DNA of 64,000 bases from Verrucomicrobiota bacterium (GCA_023433275.1 JAEZDN010000125.1:23479-87478); one strand, 5' to 3'; positions 8,670 through 20,862 are shown, counted from the stretch's first letter. Numbers and translations: made by a program. The notes: generated from the sequence alone by a model not told the origin.

Positions 8670-9536
8670 TTATCGCTGGCCCGAAGGCGAACCGGGCCGC
8701 TGTTTGCGGAGGATCTCGGCGCGGTGGTGTTCCAGTGCCTCGCGCTCCGCGGCGGTAAGGCTGCCGAAACCGGACTGCGCGATCTTGTCGAGCAGCGCAT
8801 CCATCTCGGCGATGGATTTGGCGGCGCCGGTGGGTCGTTCGCGCGGTGGCGCGGTCTTGCCAGAGGGCAGGTCGGGGAGAACGCGAAGCTTGGGGCGGCG
8901 AAACCAGTGGCCCATCCGGGGGAGCACGAGTCGGCCCTGTTCATAGCGGACGAAACCGAAGGCAAAGCCCGTGGTGGCCCAGAGCGAGATGAGGGCAGGC
9001 AGGTCGCGGGCGGCGAGCGCCATCAAGGTGTAGAGCGAGACCAGGACGGTCGCGATCCACTTGGCGAGGATGTTGAAGAAGAAGGCGACCCCGGGGAAAA
9101 GCGTGGCGTAGGCGATGAAGAGCGCGAAGCCGCCGGTTTCACCGGCGAGGTGCATGGGCCGCCCGAGTCCGATCAGGGTGAACAGGAGGGGCGTGAGGAC
9201 ATAGAGGCCGGCGTAGAAGCGGAGGAAGGTGCGACGTCCGAAATGGCGTTCCAACTCGCGGCCGAACCAGCCGATCATGAACATATCGATGACGAAGCCG
9301 AGGCTGGGCGGGTTCACGAGGCCATAGGTGAAGATCCGCCAGACCTGGCCTTGGAGAACGGTGGTGCTCGAGTAGGACAGCCATTGGAAGGGCGCGCCCC
9401 AGCCGGCCGCCATGCACACCGTGGTGACGATCATCGAAACGACATATCCGAGCACGATGGCATGGGCCGCATGGAGGGCGTAACCGCCCAGCCACATGAC
9501 GGGCGGGCTTTCATCGGGGGCGTGATATCGGCTCAT
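8670..9536 (-). CDS. Rhomboid-like membrane protein lacking the catalytic dyad
   Basis: 288 residues, with the ATG at 9536 chosen because the frame extends upstream only into low-complexity sequence. About six helices are followed by a basic, cytosolic C-terminal tail of about 80 residues. IGWFGRELERHFGRRTFLRFY matches the conserved L1/TM2-3 region of rhomboids. At the active-site positions the expected GxSG reads GETG (in HLAGETGGFALF), and the expected HxxG helix reads ISLWATTGFAFGF. Both catalytic Ser and His therefore appear to be gone. It is probably a pseudoprotease or chaperone-like relative. The tail contains a helical segment (AEMDALLDKI) possibly for partner binding. Confidence 0.75.
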   Translation of the reverse strand: MSRYHAPDESPPVMWLGGYALHAAHAIVLGYVVSMIVTTVCMAAGWGAPFQWLSYSSTTVLQGQVWRIFTYGLVNPPSLGFVIDMFMIGWFGRELERHFGRRTFLRFYAGLYVLTPLLFTLIGLGRPMHLAGETGGFALFIAYATLFPGVAFFFNILAKWIATVLVSLYTLMALAARDLPALISLWATTGFAFGFVRYEQGRLVLPRMGHWFRRPKLRVLPDLPSGKTAPPRERPTGAAKSIAEMDALLDKIAQSGFGSLTAAEREALEHHRAEILRKQRPGSPSGQR

Positions 9537-9667
9537 AGAGGTGACGTCAGCAAGGTGATTTCCGGAATCCGGTTCCGCAAGCAGTCTGATGCTTTCGCGG
9601 CGAAGATCCGACGATTCGAAAGGCCCGACCCGGCGAGGGCGGGGTTGTTCCCGTTCCCAAGTTGGAC

Positions 9668-9697
9668 TTGGCCTCGGGCGGAGTCGAACCGCCCCAT
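9668..9697 (-). other. tRNA T-arm-like hairpin, no complete tRNA
   Basis: On the minus strand a 5 bp stem (GGCGG/CCGCC) closes a TTCGACT loop, exactly a T-arm, followed by seven bases CGAGGCC and an A as in an acceptor 3' strand. The 5' acceptor strand GGCCTCG and a proper anticodon arm are not found upstream, so this is not a complete tRNA. A second hairpin (GGGATC/GATCCC with inner CCGC/GCGG) lies beside it at about 9706-9733. It could be a tRNA fragment left by a past integration, or coincidence. The gap 9537-9763 holds nothing else. Confidence 0.35.
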
Positions 9698-9763
9698 TGT
9701 CGTGAAGGGATCGCCGCGTGGGCGGATGATCCCGGGCCTGTGGGCGCAAGAGCGACGGACGCT

Positions 9764-10336
9764 TCAGACTTTCAGCCAGCAACGGAAGCCTCGACCGCTA
9801 TAGTATGAATCCGCGCCGTTGTGACCGATGAAGACGCGATTGTAACGTCGGTCGCCGTAGATTGCGCCGCCGAGATCGCGGATGGAGGCGGGCGTCAGCA
9901 GCCAGCTCGAGGTCTTCGTGTCGAATTCGCCGAGCTGCTGCAGGTCGAGATACTGTTCCTCGCTCAGGAGGCTCGCGCCCATGGCTGCGGCCATTTCGGT
10001 GATGCACCCCTTCGGCGGGAACTTCTTTCGGCCATCCAGCGCCTCGCGGTCGTAGCACAGGCTCTGGCGGCCGGCCGGACTTTGGGGCGCGCAGTCGATG
10101 AAAAGGAACTCGCCGGTTTTCCGGTCCTGGCCGGTGACATCCGGTTCACCGCCGGTGCGTTCCATTTCATGCAGGGCCCACAGTTTCTCGGGCCTGGCCT
10201 TTTCCAGCCGGGCCTGGACCGCGGTCCAGGACAGTCCGGCGTGGCGTTTCGGATGCTCTTCGAATCGGGTGCGCAGCGTTTCGAGCAGTTCTTCGCGCTG
10301 GGTGGAAGACAAAGCCTTTTTCGTTTTCGCGGCCAT
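9764..10336 (-). CDS. DUF4256 family protein
   Basis: 190 residues from the ATG at 10336. The family's usual length and features are present: LSSTQREELLETLRTRFEE near the N terminus, WALHEMERTGGEPDV near residue 55, DRKTGEFLFIDCAPQSPAGR near 75, and the terminal GGAIYGDRRYNRVFIGHNGA...GFR block. It has no signal peptide or membrane segment and is presumably cytosolic. Upstream sequence in the same frame (79 codons) looks non-coding, which decides the start. The biochemical function of DUF4256 is not known to me. Confidence 0.88.
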   Translation of the reverse strand: MAAKTKKALSSTQREELLETLRTRFEEHPKRHAGLSWTAVQARLEKARPEKLWALHEMERTGGEPDVTGQDRKTGEFLFIDCAPQSPAGRQSLCYDREALDGRKKFPPKGCITEMAAAMGASLLSEEQYLDLQQLGEFDTKTSSWLLTPASIRDLGGAIYGDRRYNRVFIGHNGADSYYSGRGFRCWLKV

Positions 10337-10534
10337 GAGGCCGAGGGTTTCTCGGGGACCAATCGGGGTCAAGGGTCGGTTCAGGCGGGGATCCCGAACT
10401 TGGATGGAGCCGGAAGGGGTGTCGCCTTCAGCTGGATCCATGTCGCCGGAACGCGATGCCGCAGCGTGGGCAGTTAAACTGTCAGTTGTGGGGGGCGTGG
10501 CTCGATTTGCACGCCCCCGGTTCCCGCCGAGAAA

Positions 10535-10560
10535 GGGCGCGGCCAGGCCGCGCCCCTCCA
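10535..10560. repeat. GGGCGCGG..CCGCGCCCCT palindromic repeat
   Basis: A perfect short palindrome GGGCGCGG-cca-gG-CCGCGCCCC, one member of the family also seen at 22076-22104, 28714-28740 and 63875-63904. It sits in the 245-base gap between the DUF4256 gene and the 127-residue secreted protein gene. Confidence 0.7.
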
Positions 10561-10581
10561 TCCGATTGCGCAACTCCGTCC

Positions 10582-10965
10582 TTAGTTTTGGGCGGGGGCG
10601 CGCCGGGCGGTGAGTTGCTCGGTGGCGACATCGCCCACGTCGCGCGTCAGCTTGAGTTCGTCGCCGGCCAGCGTGCCCCGGTAGGCGATGATGATCTCGT
10701 TGCCCTCCATCGAGAACGTCTCGGTGAAGGAAACCTTGTCGCCGTCGAGCCTGATGGAGCGCAATGGCACGGTGCCCTTGCCGAAGGCGTGATCGTAGGT
10801 GGCCTGGCCGGTGAGGGTTTCCCCGTCCTGTTTGAAGTCGTAGGTGTATTTCTGCTGGCCGATCTGGGTGTCGAACTCAGCGGTCCATTTTCCGGCGAGA
10901 CCCGCGTAGGAAGGCAGAATCGCGGTGATGAACAAGGCAAGGAGGGCGAGGGGTTTGGTTTTCAT
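10582..10965 (-). CDS. Small secreted protein, lipocalin/DUF-like beta barrel
   Basis: 127 residues from the ATG at 10965. MKTKPLALLALFITAILPSYA is a signal peptide. The mature part starts GLAGKWTAEFDTQIGQQKYTYDF, followed by alternating short strands (GETLTGQATY, GTVPLRSIRLDGDKVSFTET, EIIIAYRGTLAGDELKLTR). This pattern is common in small secreted proteins that accompany glycoside hydrolases or DUF1080 proteins in Planctomycetota and Verrucomicrobiota. It is probably periplasmic. No catalytic motif is visible, and a binding role is only a guess. Confidence 0.75.
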   Translation of the reverse strand: MKTKPLALLALFITAILPSYAGLAGKWTAEFDTQIGQQKYTYDFKQDGETLTGQATYDHAFGKGTVPLRSIRLDGDKVSFTETFSMEGNEIIIAYRGTLAGDELKLTRDVGDVATEQLTARRAPAQN

Positions 10966-11122
10966 GGGGGAGTAAGCGGCCAGCATGGGGAATTGCTCCC
11001 TCGGGGGAATCCGGAAACGGCCGTTGGTCCCGGTTGCGTGGTTCGGGCCAGGGTGGGCCGGGGCGGGGGAATCAGGCCAACTTCGCGGCTGACTTACCGG
11101 GGTTTCTGGCTTGGGGTGGGAC

Positions 11123-12079
11123 ATGCGGTGGATTTTTATTGGGCTGGTCTTTGTGAGTGGCGGCTTGGCGGCGGATGTCCCGATGCCCACGCAGGTGAAG
11201 ACGCTCAAGGTCACCGTGCTCTCGACCATGCTGGCCGAGCGCGGGCTGGGGGAGTGGGGATTCGCGGCGCTGGTGGAAGTGGACGGGCGGCGCATCCTTT
11301 TCGACACCGGGATGAACAGCGATGTGGTGTTGAAGAACGCGGCGAGCCTGGAGGTGGATCTCAGCACTGTCCCCGACGTGATTCTGAGCCATTCGCATTT
11401 TGATCATACGGGCGGTCTGATGACGTTGCGCGAGTCCATGCGCCCGAAGAAACCTGACGCGCTCGCCATCGTGCATGGAGCGGAGGGACTATTTTACCGG
11501 CGGGTCGATGGCGGGCCGCCGATGATCGCGAATCCGTTGCTGTTCATCCGGCCGCAGTACGAGGCGACGGGCGGCGTGTTCCGGATCCATGGTGAGCCGG
11601 TTGAACTGTATCCGGGTGTGTGGTTCAGCGGGCCGGTGCCGCGCCGGCATCCCGAGCGCAATTTCCCGCGCGACGGACGCTTGGAGGGACCGATGGGTGA
11701 GGCCGAGGATACGGTGCCGGAAGACGCGGCGCTATTCATCAACACGGCGGAGGGGCTGGTGGTGATCACCGGATGCGGACACGCCGGGGTTGTGAATATC
11801 ATCGAGCATGCGCGCGCGGTCGTGCGACCGGCGAAGGTTCACGCGCTGATCGGCGGTTTCCATTTGTTCAATGCGAGCGAGGAGACGCTGGCATGGACGG
11901 CGGTCAAGCTGCGCGAGTTCGGCGTCGAAAATTTCATCGGCGCGCACTGTACCGGGATTGAAACGGTTTATCGGTTCCGGACGGAACTGGGTCTGGGGCG
12001 GGCCCATGCGGTGGTCAGTGCCACGGGCACGGGTTTTGAGCTGGGGAAGGGGATCGAGCCGGGCGTGCTGGCGCGGTGA
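11123..12079 (+). CDS. Exported MBL-fold metallo-hydrolase (COG1237-like)
   Basis: 318 residues from the ATG at 11123, preferred over a TTG four codons earlier. An N-terminal hydrophobic stretch (WIFIGLVFVSGGLAA) indicates export. HSHFDHTGG near residue 92 is the HxHxDH metal motif; ITGCGHAG near 215 and IGGFHLF near 246 supply the later His ligands. GFAALVEVDGRRILFDTG near residue 50 is typical of the group related to 7,8-dihydropterin-6-methyl 4-(beta-D-ribofuranosyl)-aminobenzene-5'-phosphate synthase. The periplasmic location makes a role in pterin synthesis doubtful; the substrate is unknown. Confidence 0.87.
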   Translation: MRWIFIGLVFVSGGLAADVPMPTQVKTLKVTVLSTMLAERGLGEWGFAALVEVDGRRILFDTGMNSDVVLKNAASLEVDLSTVPDVILSHSHFDHTGGLMTLRESMRPKKPDALAIVHGAEGLFYRRVDGGPPMIANPLLFIRPQYEATGGVFRIHGEPVELYPGVWFSGPVPRRHPERNFPRDGRLEGPMGEAEDTVPEDAALFINTAEGLVVITGCGHAGVVNIIEHARAVVRPAKVHALIGGFHLFNASEETLAWTAVKLREFGVENFIGAHCTGIETVYRFRTELGLGRAHAVVSATGTGFELGKGIEPGVLAR

Positions 12080-12107
12080 GGCGGGGGGCGATGCCTGCTG
12101 TAGGGAT

Positions 12108-13148
12108 TCAGCTTCGGGAGATCGCGAATGTGATCACGACGCCGGCCGAGAGAACGTAGGAAACGGGATAAGCCCAGCGCAGCCAGCGGTCGTAATGTTC
12201 GGCGCGCGCCGCGTCGCGATCGTGGAGTTTGCGGATCCACACCATGCCGGCCATGGCCAGGCCAAGGAAGAGATAGGCGAGGAAGAACAGCCAGTCGATG
12301 ATCGTGAGGTAGGGGATCTTGGGCAGATCGGTGTGAAGGGAAAAACTGAGGGCGACGACGGTCAGCAAACTCGCGATGATCACGTTCATGCGGTCGGCCA
12401 GGTCGGTTGGGGGCAGGAAAAAGACCGCAAAGGCCATGCCGATGAGAATACAGAGCGGCACGATCATCTGCCAGATGTAGAATTGAAAGCGGCGGGTGAC
12501 CTCGATGGTCACGGACACGCGGCTGTAGGTCTCGTCGTAAATCTCGCGGAAGCGCGGCGCGACATCGACGGTGAGTTTGCCGGGACGCCATTGAGGGAGG
12601 GAGATGCGATCCGCGATCCGCAGATTCTCGGGCGCGAGCGTGAAAGTTACCTCATCGGCCTGGTACTGGAAGGATTCCAATTCCAGTTGGAGTTTCTGGG
12701 TGTCGAAGGGCAGGCGACGGAGATCGAGATCGGTGGCCAGACGCACATCCATTTGCCGTTCGAATTCGACGCGGCCGTCGGGATGGATGCGAAGGAGGGT
12801 GTGTTCGATCTCAGCGGGCGCGGTGGTGCGGTTGAACTCCACCATGGGACGCCACATGGCGTTGACCTCCCCGAGCGCCACGTCCTCCCGCCACACGCGG
12901 GGCTCGGTCCCTTCGAAGGCAAGCTTGGGATCCTGCCAGTAGGCGCCGAGGAGGACATGGATGGCAAACTGACCTGCGGGTTCATCGATCTCGACGATAT
13001 CGAGGACGTAAACGCCGAGATCGACCTGACGGGGCTGGGCCGATGTCGGTTGGGCCGGGGCGGAGGCCGCTGAGACGATCGGGAGCGAGACGGACGCGAG
13101 CAGCAAGGAGGCGATGAGGCAGACGGAGGGGCGGAGCGTCGAAAGCAT
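12108..13148 (-). CDS. Pentameric ligand-gated ion channel homologue (prokaryotic Cys-loop family)
   Basis: 346 residues with a signal peptide (cleavage near SAASA, residue 27), a beta-rich extracellular domain of about 200 residues, and four helices. RLPFDTQKLQLELESF near residue 143 is the conserved FPF/D loop of the family, here without the disulfide cysteines as in other bacterial channels. M1 (YIWQMIVPLCILIGMAF), M2 (DRMNVIIASLLTVVALSFSL), M3 (IDWLFFLAYLFLGLAMAG) and M4 (WAYPVSYVLSAGVVITFAI) are in order with a short M3-M4 loop. It should sit in the inner membrane with the ligand domain in the periplasm. The ligand is unknown. A solitary gene; no transporter or sensor partner is adjacent. 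Confidence 0.9.
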   Translation of the reverse strand: MLSTLRPSVCLIASLLLASVSLPIVSAASAPAQPTSAQPRQVDLGVYVLDIVEIDEPAGQFAIHVLLGAYWQDPKLAFEGTEPRVWREDVALGEVNAMWRPMVEFNRTTAPAEIEHTLLRIHPDGRVEFERQMDVRLATDLDLRRLPFDTQKLQLELESFQYQADEVTFTLAPENLRIADRISLPQWRPGKLTVDVAPRFREIYDETYSRVSVTIEVTRRFQFYIWQMIVPLCILIGMAFAVFFLPPTDLADRMNVIIASLLTVVALSFSLHTDLPKIPYLTIIDWLFFLAYLFLGLAMAGMVWIRKLHDRDAARAEHYDRWLRWAYPVSYVLSAGVVITFAISRS

Positions 13149-13192
13149 GAAGGCCGCATGAAGTCGCGCGAGTTTCGGGCTGTCAATTGGCG

Positions 13193-13984
13193 TCAGCCGG
13201 TTCGGTCGGCGGGGGATGGTCGGAAGAACAGGGGGTGACCAACACGGAGGAAGCCGGTGCGGGTGACGGTGGCGTAGATGCCGGCGTGGTTTTGGTTGGC
13301 GCGGGCGGTGGCCCTCATCACCTCGGGGGCCGCGGCGGCGGTGTCGGGATCGAGGTTGATCATCGCGCAGCGCAGGTCGCGTTGGGTGACGGCGATTTCG
13401 GGGGCGTCATCGCCTTCGCCGAAGGAAAGGACGCCGCCAACCCAAGCGTCTTCCTGGAACGCGGCGGGTTGCTGGAGCTGGATCACAATGTTCGGACGGA
13501 AGCGTCGGACATCAGCGGGGCGTCCGGCGAGGCGCTCGATTTCCTGCACGGTGTTGGTCGCGATGACGGAGACGGTGGCATCGTCGAAGATGCCGTTCTT
13601 GAATTGGGTCATTTCCACCGGCGAACCGTGACGGCGTCCGATTTCGGCGGCTAGTTCCTCGCTGAAGATTGGAAGGGTTCGCCCGTCGGGGGTGGAGACG
13701 TGCGTGGGTGCGTCGTTTAAGGCGGCGGGGTCGGAACGGCGGGGCGTGAACAAGAGCAGTTCGGGAAGTTTCCCGGCGGTGAGCCAAGGGAACGCGCTGC
13801 GATCGTGCATGCGAAGGAAGGCAAAGCGCCGGTCGCCTTCCAAGCCCTGCCAGCCAAGGCGGACGGTTTCGAGGGATTCGCCGCGCATGGATTTCACGGG
13901 GTAGCGGAAGAGGGCCGCCACGTGGCCGATGGGGATGCGGTGGGGCGGGTGGGACGCGGGCTGTATGAGGGATGGCACGGGCAT
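13193..13984 (-). CDS. MOSC domain protein with MOSC N-terminal barrel
   Basis: 263 residues with an ATG start. ALFRYPVKSMRGESLE near residue 25 is the signature of the MOSC N-terminal beta barrel. RFRPNIVIQ near 160 and the downstream strands to CAMINLDPDT near 206 belong to the MOSC domain, where this Cys is the usual ligand for sulfurated molybdenum cofactor. Family members act as molybdenum-dependent reductases or sulfur carriers, such as amidoxime-reducing components. The redox partner is not encoded next to it. It has no signal peptide. Confidence 0.9.
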   Translation of the reverse strand: MPVPSLIQPASHPPHRIPIGHVAALFRYPVKSMRGESLETVRLGWQGLEGDRRFAFLRMHDRSAFPWLTAGKLPELLLFTPRRSDPAALNDAPTHVSTPDGRTLPIFSEELAAEIGRRHGSPVEMTQFKNGIFDDATVSVIATNTVQEIERLAGRPADVRRFRPNIVIQLQQPAAFQEDAWVGGVLSFGEGDDAPEIAVTQRDLRCAMINLDPDTAAAAPEVMRATARANQNHAGIYATVTRTGFLRVGHPLFFRPSPADRTG

Positions 13985-14110
13985 TCGCCTTAGTTCTTTG
14001 TGTGCGCGTGATATCGCGTTTGGTCGAGGCGGGCCCGGCGACCGTGCCCTACAGTTAGAAGGGAGGAAAGGCGCTCGGGGGGAATCGCACCTATCTGGTA
14101 CGATTCAGGC

Positions 14111-14205
14111 TAACCACAGATGACACAGAGTCGCACGAATAGATGGGGTGAAGGAGTGGAGGATCGCTCGTTCATCTGTGCTTATTCGTGTCCAGCTGTG
14201 GTTTC
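14111..14205. repeat. Inverted repeat, ACCACNGATG/GACACGAAT family
   Basis: Two imperfect arms of about 35 bases (14112-14145 and 14171-14205) begin and end with AACCACAG / CTGTGGTT and contain the words ACACGAAT and CACAGATGA. The same family forms the stem-loop between pyrG and kdsA (61535-61626), and a single arm is near 59190-59220. It lies directly after the metH stop and could act as a transcript end, but has no T-run. The rest of 13985-14224 has no gene. Confidence 0.75.
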
Positions 14206-14224
14206 TTCCTGACTTGGGCTCGGC

Positions 14225-18310
<4,086 letters not shown>

Positions 18311-18324
18311 TTGAGTGAGTAATC

Positions 18325-18354
18325 TACATATCAGGATGTAATGATATTTAGCAA
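18325..18354 (-). promoter_or_regulatory. Possible metH promoter
   Basis: On the minus strand TTGCTA (18354-18349) is separated by 18 bases from TATGTA (18330-18325), which ends 14 bases before the metH ATG. The segment is distinctly AT-rich in a GC-rich window. If used, the transcript leader would be very short. No B12, SAM or SAH riboswitch pattern was found upstream of metH. Prediction by eye only. Confidence 0.3.
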
Positions 18355-18519
18355 GTCTCGATGGCGTTTTTGTGTATTCCTCCGGTCTCCCGCACGAGGA
18401 GCTGGCACCAGCTAACCGCCCAACAGCTCGACGCTATGCGTGGCCTTCCGGAGTGATTTCGGCAACTGTTGCGCAGGGTTAGGAGTTGCGGGGATCTCGC
18501 TGGGGCGGATTACTCGATT

Positions 18520-18660
18520 CTCCTGAGGTTCTTTTATTCAATTCAGCAGTCACAGGAAAGGCCGTGAAAACCGGCCACAGTAGCGCTGCGGTAACGCATC
18601 ACAGACCCCCATTCCGCTTCAGGGCGGGAACAGAGCCAGTCGGGCAGCCGGCGAAGGCGG
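18520..18660 (+). ncRNA. Cobalamin riboswitch in the leader of the btuB-like gene
   Basis: The order of conserved blocks matches the cobalamin riboswitch. AGGAAAGGCCGTGAAAACCGG (minus its first base) resembles the GGGAA..GGTGCGAA block. GCGCTGCGGTAACGCA then resembles the GCGCAGCGGTAAG block of E. coli btuB, GACCCCCATTCCG..GGGCGGGAA resembles its GACACTGCCATTCGGTGGGAA part, and GCCAGTCGGGCAGCCGG at about 18635-18651 stands at the B12-box position. It is upstream of and in the same direction as a BtuB-like receptor, the classical target. Ends are approximate; the B12 box departs from consensus at its centre. Confidence 0.75.
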
Positions 18661-18939
18661 GGGCGAGGACGCGCGGAGCGCGTGCAAAGGGCAGGGAGCG
18701 AGGTGCCAGGGGTGAACCCTGGCGCTTGACCCGAGCCCTTGGCGCGCGGAACGCGCCACATGCGGAGTCCGAACATCTGTCTGCCGAAACTCACCGCGTC
18801 GGGGCGTGTGCGCGCACCGACGACAAACCTTCATCGCACTCAATGAAGCGTGAGAGTGGAGACGTGTTTTCCCGGGAAGCGGCCAGTATCCAACTTCCGG
18901 AAAGATGGCGGTCTGCTCTTGCCGTCAGGAATAGCAGAC
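18661..18939 (+). other. Long GC-rich leader between riboswitch and btuB-like start
   Basis: About 280 bases with no convincing gene. It holds several hairpins: a GCGCGGAGCGCG stem near 18670, CCAGGG-gtga-ACCCTGG near 18707-18723, and GGCGCGCGGAACGCGCC near 18741-18757. It could be the expression platform or hold a processing site. No T-run follows any stem, so an intrinsic terminator is not evident. Confidence 0.45.
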
Positions 18940-20862
18940 ATGAATCCATCCCTCCCGGCGTCCTTGCGACGCCTTGCAACCTCGAACCCCACGGCGAGGT
19001 CGCCGTGGCTCCAGATCCGGAGCGCGGGCAACCCGGCCCGCGTTCTTCTCCTTGCCGCCGTGCTGGCCGCCAGCCCGCTCCCGGGTCAGGAAACGTCGAC
19101 CGTCGTCCTCCCGGACTACGTCACCACCGCCACGCGCACACCGGCCGCGTTGACCACGGTCGGCATCGCGGTGGACTCGATCAGTGGCGCTGAACTGGCG
19201 CGCATGCAGATCACCGGCCTGAGCGCCGCGCTCGCCGGGGTCCCGGGCGCGCCGAGCAGTGCCTCGGGTGCGCCGGGCGGGGTGACCTCCCTCTTCCTGC
19301 GTGGTTCGAACTCCAACCAGACGCTGTTTCTCGTGGACGGCATCCGCGCGAGCGATCCGAACACGGACTACCAAGTCACGTTGAGCGGCCTGTGCCTTGG
19401 GGCGTGCGACAACCTCGAGGTCTCGCACGGGCCGCAGAGCACGCTTTACGGCGGCGAGGCGGTGGGCGGCGTGGTCGCCATCCGGGGCCAGCGCGGCTCC
19501 GGCCCGCGTCGCGGGGCGATTTCGTTTGAAGCCGGTTCGTTCGGCACGATCCAGGGCGCGGCCAGCGTGCAGGCGGGCGACGACCAGGGTGGCTACACCT
19601 TCACGATCAACGGCGGCCACACCGACAACGAGCGGGCGAACAATGAATTCGACAGCACGACCCATTCGCTCCGGGTGGACCGAAAATTATCCGCAAGGGT
19701 GGCGGTGGGCGCCACCTGGCGCGGCTTCATCGGCGTGTATGGCTCGCCCGGCGCGGCGGTTGGTTGGGGCGCCAACGATCCCGACAACGAGGAGCGAGAG
19801 AACAACCAGCTCGCGACGGTTTTCGCCGAGTTCACGCCGGCTCCGGGCCTCACGCACAAGGCCATCCTGGGCGGGCAGAATCGTCGTTACGAATCGGATG
19901 ACGGCACCTCGACCACCGTCGTCAAGAATCGCCGCGCCGTGCTCGACTGGCAGGCGACCTGGACGGCGAACGAGCAGCACCGCCTGACGGGCGGGGTCAC
20001 GGCGGAGTCGAATCACACGCGCAACACCGGGTTCGGCAACATCAACCGCCGGCAGAAGCTCCTGGCGTTCTTCGTGCAGGATGAATGGACGCCGGTGCAG
20101 AATGTATTCCTGACCGCGGGCCTGCGCAGCGACGATCACGACACGTATGGCCGCGCCACGACGGGCAAGGTAACGGCGGCCTGGTTGTCGTCGGATGCGC
20201 GTTGGAAGCTGCGGGCCAGCCACAGCACGGCGTTCCGTTCGCCGAGCTTTCTCGATCTGTATGCCCAGAGCGCGTTCTATGTGGGCAATCCCAACCTCAA
20301 GGCCGAGGAGGCGCGCGGGTGGGATATCGGCGCGGACTATTTCTTCGCGGACAAGCGCGGCATGTTGGGCGTGACGTGGTTCGACACGAAGATCAGCAAC
20401 CTGATCTCGTTCGATGCCTCGGTGTTTCCGAGCACGGTGAAAAATGTTGGGCGCGCCCGCACGCGCGGACTGGACGTGTCGGGCAAGTTCATGCTGCCGG
20501 GCGCGGTCGAGGTGCGTCTGGCGTATTCCAACCTGGAGGCCGACGACATCACGGCGGGCACGCGCTTGTTGCGCCGCCCGCGCCAGAGCGGATCGATGGA
20601 TCTTTGGAAGAGCTTCGGCGCGTGGAGCGCGGGCACCGGGCTGGTCTTCGTCAGCGACCGGATGGACGCGGATGCGGTGACTTTCGCCACGATCGTGGGT
20701 GAGGACTACACGGTCGTACGCGCGTATGGCGCGTGGGAGGTGAACGATCGGATCGCCATCAAGGCTCGCGTGGAAAACCTGCTCGATGAGAAGTACGAGC
20801 AGGTGCACGGCTACCCGCAGCTGGGCTTCGGCGCGTATGCCGGAGTGGAGTGGACGTTCTGA
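18940..20862 (+). CDS. btuB: TonB-dependent outer-membrane receptor, BtuB-like
   Basis: 640 residues from the ATG at 18940. An N-terminal hydrophobic signal (VLLLAAVLAASPLPGQ, residues about 34-49) precedes DYVTTATRTPAALTTVGIAV, a TonB-box/plug start like that of BtuB. The plug has FLRGSNSNQTLFLVDGI near residue 122 and SHGPQSTLYGGEAVGGVVAI near 163. The rest is a 22-strand-type barrel ending in Phe (GVEWTF). Size and plug fit BtuB (about 600 residues). The cobalamin riboswitch upstream and divergent metH make B12 uptake the best assignment. No TonB/ExbBD or BtuCDF genes are in the window. Confidence 0.82.
   Translation: MNPSLPASLRRLATSNPTARSPWLQIRSAGNPARVLLLAAVLAASPLPGQETSTVVLPDYVTTATRTPAALTTVGIAVDSISGAELARMQITGLSAALAGVPGAPSSASGAPGGVTSLFLRGSNSNQTLFLVDGIRASDPNTDYQVTLSGLCLGACDNLEVSHGPQSTLYGGEAVGGVVAIRGQRGSGPRRGAISFEAGSFGTIQGAASVQAGDDQGGYTFTINGGHTDNERANNEFDSTTHSLRVDRKLSARVAVGATWRGFIGVYGSPGAAVGWGANDPDNEERENNQLATVFAEFTPAPGLTHKAILGGQNRRYESDDGTSTTVVKNRRAVLDWQATWTANEQHRLTGGVTAESNHTRNTGFGNINRRQKLLAFFVQDEWTPVQNVFLTAGLRSDDHDTYGRATTGKVTAAWLSSDARWKLRASHSTAFRSPSFLDLYAQSAFYVGNPNLKAEEARGWDIGADYFFADKRGMLGVTWFDTKISNLISFDASVFPSTVKNVGRARTRGLDVSGKFMLPGAVEVRLAYSNLEADDITAGTRLLRRPRQSGSMDLWKSFGAWSAGTGLVFVSDRMDADAVTFATIVGEDYTVVRAYGAWEVNDRIAIKARVENLLDEKYEQVHGYPQLGFGAYAGVEWTF

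Noticed and set aside
9660..9740. Complete tRNA or tmRNA
   Set aside because: Only the T-arm and a possible 3' acceptor strand are present; no partner strand, and no room for a tmRNA without overlapping the DUF4256 gene.
9537..9782. Longer N-terminal version of the rhomboid-like protein
   Set aside because: The upstream in-frame sequence crosses the tRNA-like hairpin and is not protein-like; the ATG at 9536 starts just before the first helix.
18311..18520. SAM, SAH or B12 riboswitch upstream of metH on the minus strand
   Set aside because: None of the conserved cores could be found; only small hairpins such as AGCTGG/CCAGCT near 18399-18412.
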